In this document: positions 63,005 through 64,000 of the stretch, in pieces
Numbering within the stretch: position 1 is the first letter of the stretch
Layout: the number at the start of each line of letters is the position of its first letter
Assembly: GCA_035699745.1 (NCBI GenBank)
Contig: DASSPH010000016.1
Location: 26,101-90,100 of the forward strand
Direction of reading: 5' to 3'
Source: Vicinamibacterales bacterium
GTDB taxonomy: Bacteria > Acidobacteriota > Vicinamibacteria > Vicinamibacterales > 2-12-FULL-66-21
DNA length: 64,000 nucleotides
Program-made: the position numbers and the translations under genes
Notes under the pieces: generated by a model
The model's input: only the letters and a program-made list of their open reading frames with translations
Databases searched by the model: none
Told to the model about the DNA's origin: nothing

Positions 63005-63994
63005 ATGCGCCCGGTGAAGATCTCGGGCCTTGCCACCTACGTTCCGCCTCGCGTGCTGACCAACGCCGATCTCGAGAAGCTCGTCGCGACGACCGACGAG
63101 TGGATCCAGCAGCGGACCGGGATCCGCGAGCGGCACATCGCGGAGCCGGGCGTCGGCACCTCCGAACTGGCGGCGGTCGCCGCCGAGGGGGCGATGGAGG
63201 AGGCCGGTCTCACCGCCGCCGACATCGGCTTCATCGTCGTCGGCACCACGACGCCGGACATGATCTTCCCGAGCACGGCGTGCCTGCTGCAGAACAGGAT
63301 TGGCGCCAGCCAGGCGTGGGGGTTCGACCTCGGCGCCGCCTGTTCCGGGTTCACCTACGCGCTGACCACGGCCATGCAGCAGGTGGCGACCGGCGCGTGC
63401 GATCACGCGCTGGCGGTCGGCGCCGACGTGATGTCGAGCATCATCGACTACACCGATCGGACGACCTGCGTGCTGTTCGGGGACGGCGCCGGCGCGGTGA
63501 TCCTCTCGCCGGCCGAGGAAGGCGAGCCGCACATCATCGATTTCGCGCACGTGGTGGACGGCAGCGGCGGTTCGGCGCTGTGCATGCCGGCGGGTGGCAG
63601 CCGGATGCCGGCCTCGCACGAGACCGTCGACAAGCGCCTGCACTACGTGAAGCAGGAAGGGGGAACGGTCTTCAAGTTCGCGGTGAAGAACACCGAGGAG
63701 ATCGCCCGGCGCCTCCTCGAGCGGAACGGCATCGACACCACCGAGCTCGATCTCTTCGTCTCGCACCAGGCGAACCGGCGGATCATCGAAGCGGCCGCCG
63801 AGCGTCTCGGGCTCGGCCCGGAGCAGGTGATCATCAATCTCGACAAGTACGGCAACACCACCGCAGGAACGATCCCGCTCGCGCTCGCCGACGCGCGTGC
63901 CGAGGGGCGTCTCAAGAAGGGGGATCTCGTCCTGCTCTGCTCGGTGGGGGCCGGTTTCACCGTGGGCGCGGTGCTGCTGCGCTGGAGCCTGTAG
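63005..63994 (+). CDS. fabH: 3-Oxoacyl-ACP synthase III
   Basis: A 329-residue KAS III that condenses acetyl-CoA (or a branched acyl-CoA) with malonyl-ACP to start fatty-acid synthesis. The catalytic triad is visible: Cys in DLGAACSGFTYALTTAM, His in LFVSHQANRRIIEAAAERLG and Asn in NLDKYGNTTAGTIPLAL. ATG 63005 begins at the family start RPVKISGLATYVPPRVLTN; TTG 62963, overlapping ruvB, would add 14 residues. It lies next to ruvB, so is likely co-transcribed. Confidence 0.94.
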   Translation: MRPVKISGLATYVPPRVLTNADLEKLVATTDEWIQQRTGIRERHIAEPGVGTSELAAVAAEGAMEEAGLTAADIGFIVVGTTTPDMIFPSTACLLQNRIGASQAWGFDLGAACSGFTYALTTAMQQVATGACDHALAVGADVMSSIIDYTDRTTCVLFGDGAGAVILSPAEEGEPHIIDFAHVVDGSGGSALCMPAGGSRMPASHETVDKRLHYVKQEGGTVFKFAVKNTEEIARRLLERNGIDTTELDLFVSHQANRRIIEAAAERLGLGPEQVIINLDKYGNTTAGTIPLALADARAEGRLKKGDLVLLCSVGAGFTVGAVLLRWSL

Positions 63995-64000
63995 TCGCGC

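Overview
The window is GC-rich, tightly packed bacterial DNA with many GTG and some TTG starts, and a large share of stop/start overlaps. The gene content suggests an uncultivated Acidobacteriota, most likely Vicinamibacteria. This is an inference from the overall style, from a remnant of an ADOP-type (acidobacterial duplicated orphan permease) ABC permease at 54109-54260, and from the ruvC-ruvA-ruvB-fabH order. No rRNA, tRNA, CRISPR array, prophage or intact insertion sequence was recognised.

Layout. (1) 1-9.5 kb: the start of a divergent DUF6986-like gene, a three-subunit xanthine-dehydrogenase-family molybdoenzyme operon, an outer-membrane barrel, a Ca-loop lipoprotein, UDP-GlcNAc 2-epimerase, a VOC fusion protein, a YpfJ-type zinc metallopeptidase and a MATE exporter. 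(2) 9.5-17.2 kb: an AsmA-like protein, then a compact envelope-maintenance island flanked by both methionine sulfoxide reductases: msrB, zf-TFIIB protein, SPFH protein with a DNA-binding-type tail, zinc-ribbon membrane protein, msrA, DUF3592 protein, NfeD, stomatin-like SPFH protein and PspC. (3) 17.2-29.6 kb: methionine aminotransferase, asparaginase-domain protein, M1 aminopeptidase, a GT87 membrane protein, FkbM methyltransferase, glycosyltransferase, thioredoxin 2, a fused alpha/beta 2-oxoacid dehydrogenase E1 and an Fpg/Nei glycosylase. (4) 29.64-30.0 kb: a two-armed cluster of short palindromic REP-like repeats. (5) 30.0-59.1 kb: a large exopolysaccharide locus. A regulator with a degenerate sigma-54-activator AAA+ domain heads 22 co-directional genes (outer-membrane barrel, Wza-like exporter, nine GT4 and two GT2 glycosyltransferases, methyltransferases, a polymerase/ligase, a flippase, the initiating sugar transferase and a geranylgeranyl-reductase-like flavoprotein). 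A converging operon carries a secreted carboxypeptidase-regulatory-like protein, a Wzc-type tyrosine autokinase, a second O-antigen-ligase-type protein and a HAD phosphatase. (6) 59.2-64 kb: a methyltransferase, then housekeeping genes yebC, ruvC, ruvA, ruvB and fabH.

How it works together. The polysaccharide locus holds a near-complete Wzx/Wzy-type pathway: initiation on a polyprenyl phosphate, glycosyl and methyl transfer, flipping, polymerisation, and export through Wzc, Wza-like and barrel proteins. WecB at 5.1 kb could supply UDP-ManNAc. The most interesting non-standard features are the SPFH/NfeD/PspC/Msr island, the SPFH-HTH fusion, the recurrent placement of -10-like hexamers 6-11 nt before start codons (leaderless-style transcription, twice in overlapping back-to-back pairs), the degenerate regulator with a well-formed promoter and leader hairpin, the REP cluster, and the reductase beside the initiating sugar transferase.
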